A DNA stretch of 64,000 nt from Nordella sp. HKS 07 (lineage in GTDB: Bacteria; Pseudomonadota; Alphaproteobacteria; Rhizobiales; Aestuariivirgaceae), in the NCBI RefSeq assembly GCF_011046735.1, contig NZ_CP049258.1, forward strand, positions 6,032,001 to 6,096,000. Direction: 5' to 3'. Positions 9,602 through 19,338 of the stretch are shown here, one piece after another. Below the pieces are notes generated by a model that ran no database searches, was not told the origin of the DNA, and saw only the letters and a program-made list of their open reading frames with translations. The position numbers were made by a program, and so were the translations under genes. Positions within the stretch are counted from its first letter, which is position 1; each line of letters opens with the position of its first letter.

Positions 9602-10336
9602 ATGGCCAATGGCAAATCCAACGCGCCGGCGAAAACCGGCACGGCACAGTCTGAGATTTCGGCCGCCGAGGATGTTTCATCCTTCCTCGAGCAGGTGAAA
9701 CGTATGCCGCCCGCCCAACGCAGCGCCGGGACGCGCGGTCGCCTCATCTTCGCCATGGACGCGACCATGAGCCGGCAGCCGACCTGGGACCGCGCGCTCC
9801 AGATCCAGGGCGAAATGTTCGTTGAGACCGAGAAAATCGGCGGCATCGACGTCCAGCTCGTCTATTTCCGCGGCTTCAATGAATGCCGCGCCTCGAAATG
9901 GGTGAGCGAGCCCTCGACGCTGGCAGGGCTGATGACCGGCGTCGATTGCCGGGGCGGCAACACGCAGATCGGCAAGGTGCTCGGGCATATCCGCCGCGAA
10001 GCCGGCCAGAACAAGATCAGCGCCGCCGTCTATGTCGGCGATGCGATGGAGGAGAATGTCGACCGCCTGTGCCAGACGGCGGGCGAGATCGGGCTTCTGA
10101 ACGTGCCGATCTTCATGTTCCAGGAAGGCCACGACATGATCGCCGAGAAGGCCTTCCGCGAGATCGCCAGGCTGACGCGCGGCGCCTATTTCCGCCTCGA
10201 TGCGTCCTCCGCCCGCCAGCTGCGCGAGCTTCTGGCGGCGGTCGCCGTCTATGCCGCTGGCGGGCGCCAGGCGCTCGCCGATCACAGCCGCGAGAAGGGC
10301 GGAACCGCGCGCCTTCTCCTCGAGCAGCTCAGGTGA
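9602..10336 (+). CDS. VWA-domain protein
   Basis: A 244-residue soluble protein with a von Willebrand A-like fold over about residues 45-235. The metal site is a variant: RLIFAMDATMSRQ stands where DxSxS is expected (DxTxS here), followed by CRGGNTQIGKVL and AAVYVGDAMEEN, which could supply the Thr and Asp ligands. There is no signal peptide. A GGAGGG ribosome site lies just before the ATG. It sits 12 nt before the J-protein gene and should be co-transcribed with it. Its partner and process are unknown. VWA proteins usually mediate metal-dependent protein contacts, often with AAA ATPases, but no such ATPase is nearby. Confidence 0.8.
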   Translation: MANGKSNAPAKTGTAQSEISAAEDVSSFLEQVKRMPPAQRSAGTRGRLIFAMDATMSRQPTWDRALQIQGEMFVETEKIGGIDVQLVYFRGFNECRASKWVSEPSTLAGLMTGVDCRGGNTQIGKVLGHIRREAGQNKISAAVYVGDAMEENVDRLCQTAGEIGLLNVPIFMFQEGHDMIAEKAFREIARLTRGAYFRLDASSARQLRELLAAVAVYAAGGRQALADHSREKGGTARLLLEQLR

Positions 10337-10348
10337 TAAGGGCCTGAC

Positions 10349-11041
10349 ATGCAGAGTCTCATAATTGCGCTGGCGATCGCCTTCGGCGGCTATTGGCTGT
10401 TGCGGCAATTCGTAGCGACGCCGGCGAGCCAGGCGGCGGGTTTCATGCGCAAGGCCGGCGGCGTTGCGCTCCTCGCCGTTGCCGGTTTCCTCACTTTTCG
10501 CGGCGCCTTCAGTGCCGCCGTGCCGATCTTCATTGTCGGGCTGGGACTGCTCGGTCAGTCAGGGCTTTTCCCCGGCGGTTTTCCCTGGGGCCAGAAGACG
10601 GCGGGCCAGCGCTCGCGGGTCGCCACCAGCCTTCTCGCCATGGAGCTCGACCATGATTCAGGCCGCATGGACGGTCAGGTTCTGGCGGGACCTTACAAGG
10701 GCCGCCTGCTGTCGGCGCTCGGCAATGACGAACTCAAGGCGTTCCACCGCCAATGCACGGCGGTCAATGACCAGAGCCGGGCGCTGTTCGAAGCCTGGCT
10801 CGACCGCAGCAAGGCCGGCTGGCGCGAGGCCTGGCAGGCGGGCCCACGCGTCACTGGCGCCGCCCCCTCGGCCGTCATGAGCCGGGCCGAGGCGCTCGCA
10901 GTCCTAGGTCTGAAGGAGGGCGCCAGCGCCGATGAAATCCGTCACGCGCATCGCCGGCTGATGAAGGAGTTCCATCCCGACCGCGGCGGCTCGGACTACC
11001 TCGCCGCCAAGATCAACCAGGCCAAGGACGTGCTGCTCTAG
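10349..11041 (+). CDS. Membrane-anchored J-domain protein, Tim14/Pam18-like
   Basis: A 230-residue protein with two hydrophobic segments near the N-terminus (about 3-20 and 33-75), a central soluble part and a C-terminal J-domain from about residue 175. The J-domain has the HPD motif in [21 protein letters not shown] and ends abruptly after DVLL. An N-terminal anchor, a short terminal J-domain and the GGS..AAKIN.AKD.L ending together match mitochondrial Tim14/Pam18 and its alphaproteobacterial relatives rather than DnaJ, since there is no G/F or zinc region. It should stimulate DnaK at the membrane. It forms a unit with the VWA gene upstream. Confidence 0.88.
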   Translation: MQSLIIALAIAFGGYWLLRQFVATPASQAAGFMRKAGGVALLAVAGFLTFRGAFSAAVPIFIVGLGLLGQSGLFPGGFPWGQKTAGQRSRVATSLLAMELDHDSGRMDGQVLAGPYKGRLLSALGNDELKAFHRQCTAVNDQSRALFEAWLDRSKAGWREAWQAGPRVTGAAPSAVMSRAEALAVLGLKEGASADEIRHAHRRLMKEFHPDRGGSDYLAAKINQAKDVLL

Positions 11042-11155
11042 ATCACGCTGAGTTTGGATTGAGTCAATCCAAATCATAAGCGTGATCGATTTTAATATTT
11101 TAGCGCGGGATTATTGCGAAAAACCGGGCGTCCACTTTTTCGCATCCCGCGCTAA
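11041..11155 (+). repeat. Palindromic intergenic repeat, copy A
   Basis: Two consecutive dyads fill the gap between convergent genes. The first pairs GATCACGCT (11041-11049) with AGCGTGATC (11079-11087), and inside it TTTGGATTGA with TCAATCCAAA. The second pairs TTAGCGCGGGAT (11099-11110) with its complement at 11144-11155, and GCGAAAAA with TTTTTCGC. A related copy lies at 20497-20610 in the same orientation. Similar elements with an ACCGGTGCCCACTTTT-type core are widespread between genes in Hyphomicrobiales. It probably ends transcription for both flanking genes, although no long T-run follows. Confidence 0.85.
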
Positions 11156-11159
11156 GTGC

Positions 11160-12650
11160 TTAGGACTGCGGTGCCAGCGTCGAGCAGTCGACGCCCTTGC
11201 GGGACAGGGTCTTGCAGGCGCTCTTGGCGCCCTTGGCGGTGAAGCCCGACATGCGCGCGCGGAAGATGGTCTCTTCGCCCTTCTTCACCTCGATAGTAAA
11301 GGCCTGCTTGTCGGAGAACAGCTTGGGGCTCGCACTGCGCGCCGCATAGAGGGCGTCCTGGGCTTCCTTCTTGGAGGCATAGGCGCCGAGCTGGATATTC
11401 CAGGTGGAAGCGACGGAAGCGACGATGACCTGGCCGCCTTGCGTTTCAGCGGGCTTCTTCACCTTGAAGGGAAGCGCTGCCGACATCGTGGCCTGGGTCG
11501 GGGCGAGGGAGGCGACCTGCGGCGTGGCATCGGGACTCGCGACTTCGCCGGAGACGCGCGCAAGGTCGGCCTGATCGGCGCTGACGGCCGCATAGGTCGT
11601 GCCGGCGAGGCCAGAAGCGCTCTGGGCCTGGGCCGCAAGCTCAGCACTATCGAGGCCGCCAACATCACCCTCGGCTTCCGGCATCTGGTCGTCGGCGCGG
11701 CCGGCGCGCCGCTTTTTGGCGGGTTTGCTCGTCGCGGCGCTGACGGGCGGGCTCTCGATGGAGGCGACCTGGATTTCAGCGCTCGGGCCTGGCTTGGTGC
11801 CTTCGATGGCGGTAGCGAGCTTGGTGCCGCCCACGCATTTCGGGAAAGCCTTGTTGAGCATGGCGATCATATAGTTGTCACGCGAGCGGCCTGTCTGACC
11901 GCCCATCACCACGCCGATGATGCGCTTGTCGCCACGTTTGGCGGAGGTGGTCAGGTTGAAACCCGCGGCGCGGATATAGCCGGTCTTGATGCCGTCGGTT
12001 CCCTCGAAGCGGCCGAGCAGGCGATTGTGACTGCGGATCACGCGCTTGCCATAGGCGAAGGACGTCGTGCGGAAATAGGGAAAGTACTGCGGGAAGTCGC
12101 GCTGTACCCTGAGGCTAAGCGTGGCGATGTCACGCGCCGTCGTCACCTGGCGCGGATCGGGAAGGCCCGAGGCGTTGCGGAAATTGGTCCGTGACATGCC
12201 GAGCGTCTTCGCCGTCCTGGTCATACGCTGCGCGAAAGCCGCCTCGCTGCCTTCGATACGCTCACCGACGGCGACCGCGATATCGTTCGCCGAAAGCACG
12301 ACGAGCGCCTTGATCGCTTCTTCGACGCTGACTGTCCCGCCTGCATTGACGCCGAGCTTGGTCGGCGGACGGCCCGCGGCATAGCGCGAAACGGGGATGC
12401 GGCTGTTGAGCGTCAGGCGTCCCGCCTTCATCTCCTGGAACAGGATGTAAAGCGTCATCACCTTGGTGAGGGAGGCCGGATAACGCGATCCGTCTGCGTC
12501 GCTGGAGAACAGAATCTCACCGGTGCGGGCATCGACCGCCAGAGCGGAGAATTTGGGCTTTGCCGAAACGGGCTCGATGGCGACGGCAGCTAAAATGAGA
12601 AGCAACGCCAAGCTGAGCCCCACGCGGCGAAGCACCGTCCAAACCATCAT
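11160..12650 (-). CDS. D-alanyl-D-alanine carboxypeptidase with C-terminal SPOR domain
   Basis: A 496-residue S11-family low-molecular-weight penicillin-binding protein that trims the terminal D-Ala of peptidoglycan stem peptides in the periplasm. The signal peptide covers about residues 1-30. The three active-site motifs are SLTK (Ser60-Lys63), SAN (Ser120-Asn122) and KTG (Lys222-Gly224). After a low-complexity linker (about 290-410) comes a SPOR domain (about 415-490, starting WNIQLGAYASKKEA), which binds denuded glycan and targets proteins to the division site. It is divergent from the phasin gene. A second carboxypeptidase without SPOR lies at 50051-51220. Confidence 0.93.
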   Translation of the reverse strand: MMVWTVLRRVGLSLALLLILAAVAIEPVSAKPKFSALAVDARTGEILFSSDADGSRYPASLTKVMTLYILFQEMKAGRLTLNSRIPVSRYAAGRPPTKLGVNAGGTVSVEEAIKALVVLSANDIAVAVGERIEGSEAAFAQRMTRTAKTLGMSRTNFRNASGLPDPRQVTTARDIATLSLRVQRDFPQYFPYFRTTSFAYGKRVIRSHNRLLGRFEGTDGIKTGYIRAAGFNLTTSAKRGDKRIIGVVMGGQTGRSRDNYMIAMLNKAFPKCVGGTKLATAIEGTKPGPSAEIQVASIESPPVSAATSKPAKKRRAGRADDQMPEAEGDVGGLDSAELAAQAQSASGLAGTTYAAVSADQADLARVSGEVASPDATPQVASLAPTQATMSAALPFKVKKPAETQGGQVIVASVASTWNIQLGAYASKKEAQDALYAARSASPKLFSDKQAFTIEVKKGEETIFRARMSGFTAKGAKSACKTLSRKGVDCSTLAPQS

Positions 12651-12850
12651 CGAATTCCCCTGATGCGGAACGACTCCGCTTTTAGCCCATTCCGTAGCGT
12701 TCCGGCGACTGAAATCGGATTCAAGCTTACTAGCGCAGGTCTAGTCTTTTAATCCTGTAACAGTCTCGGATTGCTCCACTTCCCGGCAATTTCGCTCAGA
12801 CGCGCTTACTATTCAGTAAACTGCATTTTTCCGCAAAGGAAGAAAAATTG

Positions 12851-12895
12851 TGCACTGCAAAATAAACTTGACTTCCATTGTGCAGTGCATATATT
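12851..12895 (+). promoter_or_regulatory. Phasin promoter with two PhaR-type sites
   Basis: TTGACT (12868-12873) and TATATT (12890-12895), 16 bp apart, make a good sigma-70-type promoter. TGCACTGCA lies at 12851-12859 and its reverse complement TGCAGTGCA at 12881-12889. Both fit the TGC-N3-GCA core of sites for PhaR, the polyhydroxyalkanoate-responsive repressor of phasin genes. Their centres are 30 bp apart, about three helical turns, and the second site fills the spacer next to the -10. This suggests repression relieved when PHA granules titrate PhaR (inference). Confidence 0.65.
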
Positions 12896-12947
12896 GCCTT
12901 GCATCAAGAGACGCGTTGCATACCCAATTCAGCAGGAGATTTCCTCA

Positions 12948-13292
12948 ATGATCAAGTCGTTTGAAGATTTCCAGGCGCTCGGCAAAGACAGCGTTGACGC
13001 CTATGTCATTTCCGCTACCGCCGTCAGCAAGGGTTTCCAGACCATCGCGGCCGAGGCCGTCGATTTCTCGCGCAAATCGTTCGAGCGCGGCACCGAAGCC
13101 TTTGAGAAGGCCTCCGCGGCCAAGTCGTTCGACAAGGCTCTCGAAGTCCAGCAGGGCTATGCCAAGGAGGCCTATGAGGCGTTCCTCGGCCAGATGAACA
13201 AGTTCGGCGAACTCTACCTCGCGACCGCGAAGGAAGCTTACAAGCCCTTCGAGTCGAAGTTCGCTGCCCTGACGCCGAAAGTGACAAAGTAA
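12948..13292 (+). CDS. Phasin family protein
   Basis: A 114-residue, mainly helical, amphipathic protein of the phasin family (Phasin_2 type). It begins IKSFEDFQALGKDSVDAY and ends with GELYLATAKEAYKPFE. Phasins coat polyhydroxyalkanoate granules in the cytoplasm and control their size. The ATG at 12948 has an AGGAGA site about 10 nt upstream; in-frame codons further upstream lie in the promoter region and are not used. It is a single-gene unit with its own promoter and a strong terminator at 13318-13351. No PHA synthase is present in this window. Confidence 0.9.
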   Translation: MIKSFEDFQALGKDSVDAYVISATAVSKGFQTIAAEAVDFSRKSFERGTEAFEKASAAKSFDKALEVQQGYAKEAYEAFLGQMNKFGELYLATAKEAYKPFESKFAALTPKVTK

Positions 13293-13317
13293 GTCTGGAT
13301 TTCAATCTAGGCTTTTT

Positions 13318-13351
13318 AAACCCGGGGACTTCGGTCCCCGGGTTTCTTTTT
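13318..13351 (+). terminator. Rho-independent terminator after phasin gene
   Basis: A 12-bp stem (AAACCCGGGGAC, 13318-13329, with its complement 13334-13345) is capped by a TTCG tetraloop and followed by a T-rich run to 13351. It starts 25 nt after the phasin stop. Confidence 0.93.
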
Positions 13352-13475
13352 GCCTGAATTGGCGGCGAATTGGAGCTAATTGGGCGAGCCATGCGGCTCG
13401 CGCCCGGGCGGGACGCAAATTAGCCGCCTTTAAACCTCTCCCATTCTTCCCCGCAGCGCATATATAATCGGTCAC

Positions 13476-13799
13476 ATGAGCCAGCGAGACTCGAAACGCG
13501 ACAATGGACAGACGGGTGTGATCACCCGGACGGCGGTCAAAACCAAGAGGCCGTCGCTGTACAAGGTGCTTTTGCTGAATGACGACTACACGCCCATGGA
13601 GTTCGTCATCGTCGTGCTGGAACGGTTTTTCAACAAGGGCAGGGACGAGGCGACCCGGATCATGCTGCATGTGCACCAAAAAGGTGTCGGCATCTGCGGG
13701 GTTTATACGTTCGAAATCGCGGAGACGAAGGTGACGCAGGTCATGGACTTTGCGCGCAAGCACCAACATCCGCTACAATGCACGATGGAAAAGGAATAG
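13476..13799 (+). CDS. clpS: ATP-dependent Clp protease adaptor ClpS
   Basis: A 107-residue adaptor that delivers N-degron substrates to ClpAP. The core contains [25 protein letters not shown] and [10 protein letters not shown], with the NDD(Y) segment and the hydrophobic N-degron pocket typical of the family. The first 26 residues are a flexible, basic extension. It lies 12 nt upstream of clpA and forms an operon with it. This is the main clpS of the ClpS-ClpA pair; alphaproteobacteria often carry a second copy elsewhere. Confidence 0.96.
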   Translation: MSQRDSKRDNGQTGVITRTAVKTKRPSLYKVLLLNDDYTPMEFVIVVLERFFNKGRDEATRIMLHVHQKGVGICGVYTFEIAETKVTQVMDFARKHQHPLQCTMEKE

Positions 13800-13811
13800 G
13801 AGCTCACGAGG

Positions 13812-16198
<2,387 letters not shown>

Positions 16199-16202
<4 letters not shown>

Positions 16203-16597
16203 GAAAGAAGGTGGGTAGGGCGACCCTGCGCCGATAGCAAGTCGACGGCTTGCTTGTCGAAAGAGGCGAAGGTTTCGCCGCCTAGCCACTGGCCCTCATG
16301 GGCCATGACGCCATCGGCAAAATCTCCCCCGGCTTCAAGTATTGCCAAGCCTGCTTCAGCGGCGGGGCGGTTCATCACAACATTATTTGCCGCCATCAAG
16401 TAGCGGATTGCGGCGGAAGATTCTTCATTCGACATCTTCGCGCCGCGCCTCAATACCCACACCAGCTCACACAGGCAAGGCAGGGAGACGGCGATCAGCG
16501 ATGCTTCGCGCAGTAGCCGATTGGCCACGCGTGCCTGCCTCGCGTCGTCCTGCAGCACGGCGCGAACGAGAACGTTTGTGTCGACGGTGATTTTCAC
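16199..16597 (-). CDS. PIN-domain toxin of a VapBC module
   Basis: A 132-residue PIN-domain protein, predicted to be a magnesium-dependent RNase that blocks translation when free. The four acidic positions of the family are all present: Asp6 in VDTN, Glu44 in CLCELVWVL, Asp95 in DFADGVMA and Asp114 in FASFDKQ, so it should be active. It overlaps the upstream antitoxin gene by 4 nt. Its stop codon overlaps the convergent clpA stop. The family's usual targets are tRNA or rRNA; the target here cannot be read. Confidence 0.93.
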
Positions 16598-16845
16598 TTT
16601 TCACCGGCCCAACCGGCAGCAGTGATTTCGTTGATCTCCTCGATCGTGAGCGGTTTCTTGGTTTTGCCAGCAAGCAAGCCGATGAAACCGTCTATAGATC
16701 CACTCGGTCGCGCCGCCTTCAGCATGACTCGGCCATCCGGTAGCAAATCCAGCTCGATCCTTTCGCCGGGTTTGATGCCAAGATGTTGCAACACGTCCTT
16801 GCGAAACGTGACCTGTCCGCGGGTCGTAACCGTCAGCTTCGTCAT
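16594..16845 (-). CDS. AbrB/MazE-type antitoxin of a VapBC module
   Basis: An 83-residue antitoxin. The N-terminal swapped-hairpin DNA-binding domain (about 1-48) reads LTVTTRGQVTFRKDVLQHLG, the AbrB/SpoVT signature. The C-terminal tail, GFIGLLAGKTKKPLTIEEINE, should wrap around the toxin. It is the first gene of the pair, with an AGGAG site before the ATG. A perfect inverted repeat lies 28-51 bp upstream, as expected for an autoregulated VapB promoter. Confidence 0.92.
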   Translation of the reverse strand: MTKLTVTTRGQVTFRKDVLQHLGIKPGERIELDLLPDGRVMLKAARPSGSIDGFIGLLAGKTKKPLTIEEINEITAAGWAGEK

Positions 16846-16872
16846 AATGGAGGCTCCTGGTTTCGACTTTCA

Positions 16873-16896
16873 ATATAATGCAATTATGCATTATAT
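16873..16896 (-). promoter_or_regulatory. Operator-like inverted repeat of the vapBC promoter
   Basis: ATATAATGCA (16873-16882) and its exact reverse complement (16887-16896) are separated by 4 bp. On the minus strand the arms contain TATAAT-like -10 sequence, so a bound VapBC complex would cover the promoter of its own operon. Confidence 0.65.
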
Positions 16897-16931
16897 ACAA
16901 CGACCCACGAGAACTACCTGGCAAATATCTG

Positions 16932-18890
16932 TTATTTCAGCCCAATCATGTCGCGCGGCGGCCCCGGAAAATCGGCGAAGGCCGGCAGCCCTGGCGAGTG
17001 GCCGAGAAGATCACGCACCGCACGCGCCGCCTGATCGATGGCGCAATTCGCGTATGGATAGGCGCCTGAATCGGCATTGGCGATGGCGATCCGCCCCCAG
17101 CTTTGGCGCGCCGCGGTGATCGGGAGCGGACCGTCCGGCCAGAAATTGTCCCAGGGCCGTTTATATTCGCGCGCATAACCATGCGCCCAGCGGTTGATGG
17201 TGATCGCCTCGATGTCGCGCGCCGGATCGAAGCCACCGCCGGCAAGGGCACGGCCGAGCAGATCGCGGATGTGATGCTCCATCTCGGCGAAACTCATCTG
17301 CATGAGCAGGCGCCGTCCGGCAAAGCTCTGGGTGTTGGGCGCCTCACCTCGCTCCCCGAGCGGCACCTTGAACAGCGACAGCAGCGCCGGGTCGTCGGGC
17401 GTGCGCGTGAAATGATAGCCGCCCATGCTGACCGGGAAGTCCATCGTCGCGCCATGCCAGTAGGCCGCCGGCGATTTGAAGCCGCGGATGCCGAGCCTGG
17501 CGAGCGACCGCCAGTCGCGGACAAGGACATTGGCCACCACCAGCGGAACCTTCTGCTGATCGTTGAGGGCTTCAATCTGCGCCGGCGCGAGCTCGTTGGT
17601 GAGGTAGGGGATGACGCGATGCCAGCAGGCGAGCACCACATGCCCGGCCTGGACGGTCCTGAGCCTGCCCTTCGCGACATAGGTGACCGTCACCGATCCG
17701 GCGCCGCCGGGCGTGCCGTCATGCGCCACTTTCACGACCGGCGCCGCAAGTCGCAGCCGCACCTTGTTGCCCGTGAGATCGAGCTTGCCATAATCGACCG
17801 GCGTCACGACCAGGCTTTCCATGCCGCGCCCTTTGAGTGCCGCGGGTATCATCGCCCGCACCAGAGCGCGGGCGATGCCGGCATTGCCATCGGGAAAATG
17901 GAAAATATAGGGATCGGGATCGGTGAGATAGCGCCGCGCGCTGGCGCTCATCGTCCGATGCGGCTCATCGCCGAGATCCATGCCGTCGAAGCCCGGCTCC
18001 CAGTCCCCCCAGGCATCGAGCGCCGAAACACCGTCGGCGCCGATGCCGAGATAGCCCTCCGTCGCCTCCTGGAAATAGGTGACAAGCTGTGGGTCATAGC
18101 CACAGGTCTCGGTAAGGAAGCCGGCATAGCTGATGCGCGCCAGGATATCGAATTTCTCAAGCCGCGATCTGCCGGAGAGATAATCGCGTGGCGCGTCGAT
18201 CAATTCGATGAGATCGCGCCGGGCCTTGGGATTGAGCGGCGTCCGCGGCACCCAGCCGGCGGCTTTCCTTTCGATCCTGACCAGCCGGTCGACGCCGAAT
18301 TGCTCGCGGCAAAAGAAGGCCGCCGGGCCAAGCTTGTGCCGCGCGGCCCAGTCCTGGTCGTAGTATTTCGTGAACTTCTCTGTATCGACGGCGATGTCGC
18401 GCAGCAACTGCTTCACAGCGGGGGAAAAGTAGCTCGGTGTCTGGAGCGATTGCGATCCGCCATAGCCGATGATCCTAGTGCCGTTGTGAGCCGTGAATTC
18501 ATTGCGCCTGGCATGGCCACCGAAATCGTCGCAGTTCTCGAGGATGAGCACCCGGGCCTCGGCGCCCGCCTGCTGCCGATAGAGATAGGCCGTCAGGCCG
18601 CTGATGCCACCGCCGACCACCACGAGATCATAGATCTCACCCGTCGCGTCGGGCGCTCTGGCTTTCTCCCAGAAGGCGCCATCGCGCAGCGCGTGCAGGA
18701 GACTGAAGGATGCTTGCGCCTGTCCACGCAGGCCGGTCAGGGCCGGCGGATAGGGGGCAGGGCCGGTTTCGGCCAGCACCGTACCTGTCCCTGCCGCCGC
18801 AAACGCGCCGGCGGTGACCAGCATGCCGTCCAGAAACTCCCGCCGCGTGATCTGGCGATCCATGCCGAGCGCGCGCTCATCGTGAGACAC
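16932..18890 (-). CDS. Tat-exported FAD-dependent oxidoreductase, spermidine dehydrogenase-like
   Basis: A 652-residue flavoprotein. The N-terminus carries a twin-arginine signal (ITRREFLDGMLVTAGAFAAA), so it is exported folded with its cofactor. The Rossmann site VVVGGGISGLTAYLY starts near residue 90 and is followed by LENCDDFGGHARRNEF and a GGSQSL segment. The overall design matches the Tat-exported NAD(P)-binding/FAD oxidoreductases that include spermidine dehydrogenase SpdH; the substrate assignment is inference. The start is GTG 18890, one nt after the HIT gene, with ATG 18863 also possible because it keeps the Tat motif. It is the last gene of a minus-strand run. Confidence 0.75.
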   Translation of the reverse strand: MSHDERALGMDRQITRREFLDGMLVTAGAFAAAGTGTVLAETGPAPYPPALTGLRGQAQASFSLLHALRDGAFWEKARAPDATGEIYDLVVVGGGISGLTAYLYRQQAGAEARVLILENCDDFGGHARRNEFTAHNGTRIIGYGGSQSLQTPSYFSPAVKQLLRDIAVDTEKFTKYYDQDWAARHKLGPAAFFCREQFGVDRLVRIERKAAGWVPRTPLNPKARRDLIELIDAPRDYLSGRSRLEKFDILARISYAGFLTETCGYDPQLVTYFQEATEGYLGIGADGVSALDAWGDWEPGFDGMDLGDEPHRTMSASARRYLTDPDPYIFHFPDGNAGIARALVRAMIPAALKGRGMESLVVTPVDYGKLDLTGNKVRLRLAAPVVKVAHDGTPGGAGSVTVTYVAKGRLRTVQAGHVVLACWHRVIPYLTNELAPAQIEALNDQQKVPLVVANVLVRDWRSLARLGIRGFKSPAAYWHGATMDFPVSMGGYHFTRTPDDPALLSLFKVPLGERGEAPNTQSFAGRRLLMQMSFAEMEHHIRDLLGRALAGGGFDPARDIEAITINRWAHGYAREYKRPWDNFWPDGPLPITAARQSWGRIAIANADSGAYPYANCAIDQAARAVRDLLGHSPGLPAFADFPGPPRDMIGLK

Positions 18891-18891
18891 T

Positions 18892-19326
18892 TCAGGTCTG
18901 CGGCGAGTTGAGCGCCTTCTTGATCATCTCGGCCTGGCGCGCAAGCAGGGCCTGGTCTGCCATCTTGCCGGTATGGGGGCGCAAGCCTTCGCCCACGCGG
19001 CGGGGGATCACATGGACATGAAGGTGATAGATAGACTGGCCGGCGGCCGCCTCGTTGAACTGCTGAACCAGGACGCCTTCCGTGCCGAAGGCCTCCTTCA
19101 CGGCACGCGCGATGACCTGGACAGTCTCGTAGAGCGACTTGAAGGTGGCCGGATCGGCATCGAGAAGATTGCGCGAGGGCGCGCGCGGGATGACCAGGAC
19201 ATGCCCGTCGGCCTGCGGCATGATATCCATGATCGCGACCGTGTCCTGATCCTCATAGACCTTGATGGAGGGAATCTCGCCGCGCAGAATCTTGGCGAGG
19301 ACATTGTTCGGATCATAGGCGGGCAT
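18892..19326 (-). CDS. HIT-family nucleotide-binding protein
   Basis: A 144-residue histidine-triad protein with HLHVHVIPR as the catalytic motif and the N-terminal ILRGEIPSIKVYED segment of the Hint branch. Such proteins hydrolyse AMP-linked phosphoramidates. It starts 12 nt after the FemAB/GNAT-like gene and ends 1 nt before the FAD oxidoreductase, so the three form a tight unit. No Cys zinc site is visible. Confidence 0.93.
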   Translation of the reverse strand: MPAYDPNNVLAKILRGEIPSIKVYEDQDTVAIMDIMPQADGHVLVIPRAPSRNLLDADPATFKSLYETVQVIARAVKEAFGTEGVLVQQFNEAAAGQSIYHLHVHVIPRRVGEGLRPHTGKMADQALLARQAEMIKKALNSPQT

Positions 19327-19338
19327 TGCGATACTCCA

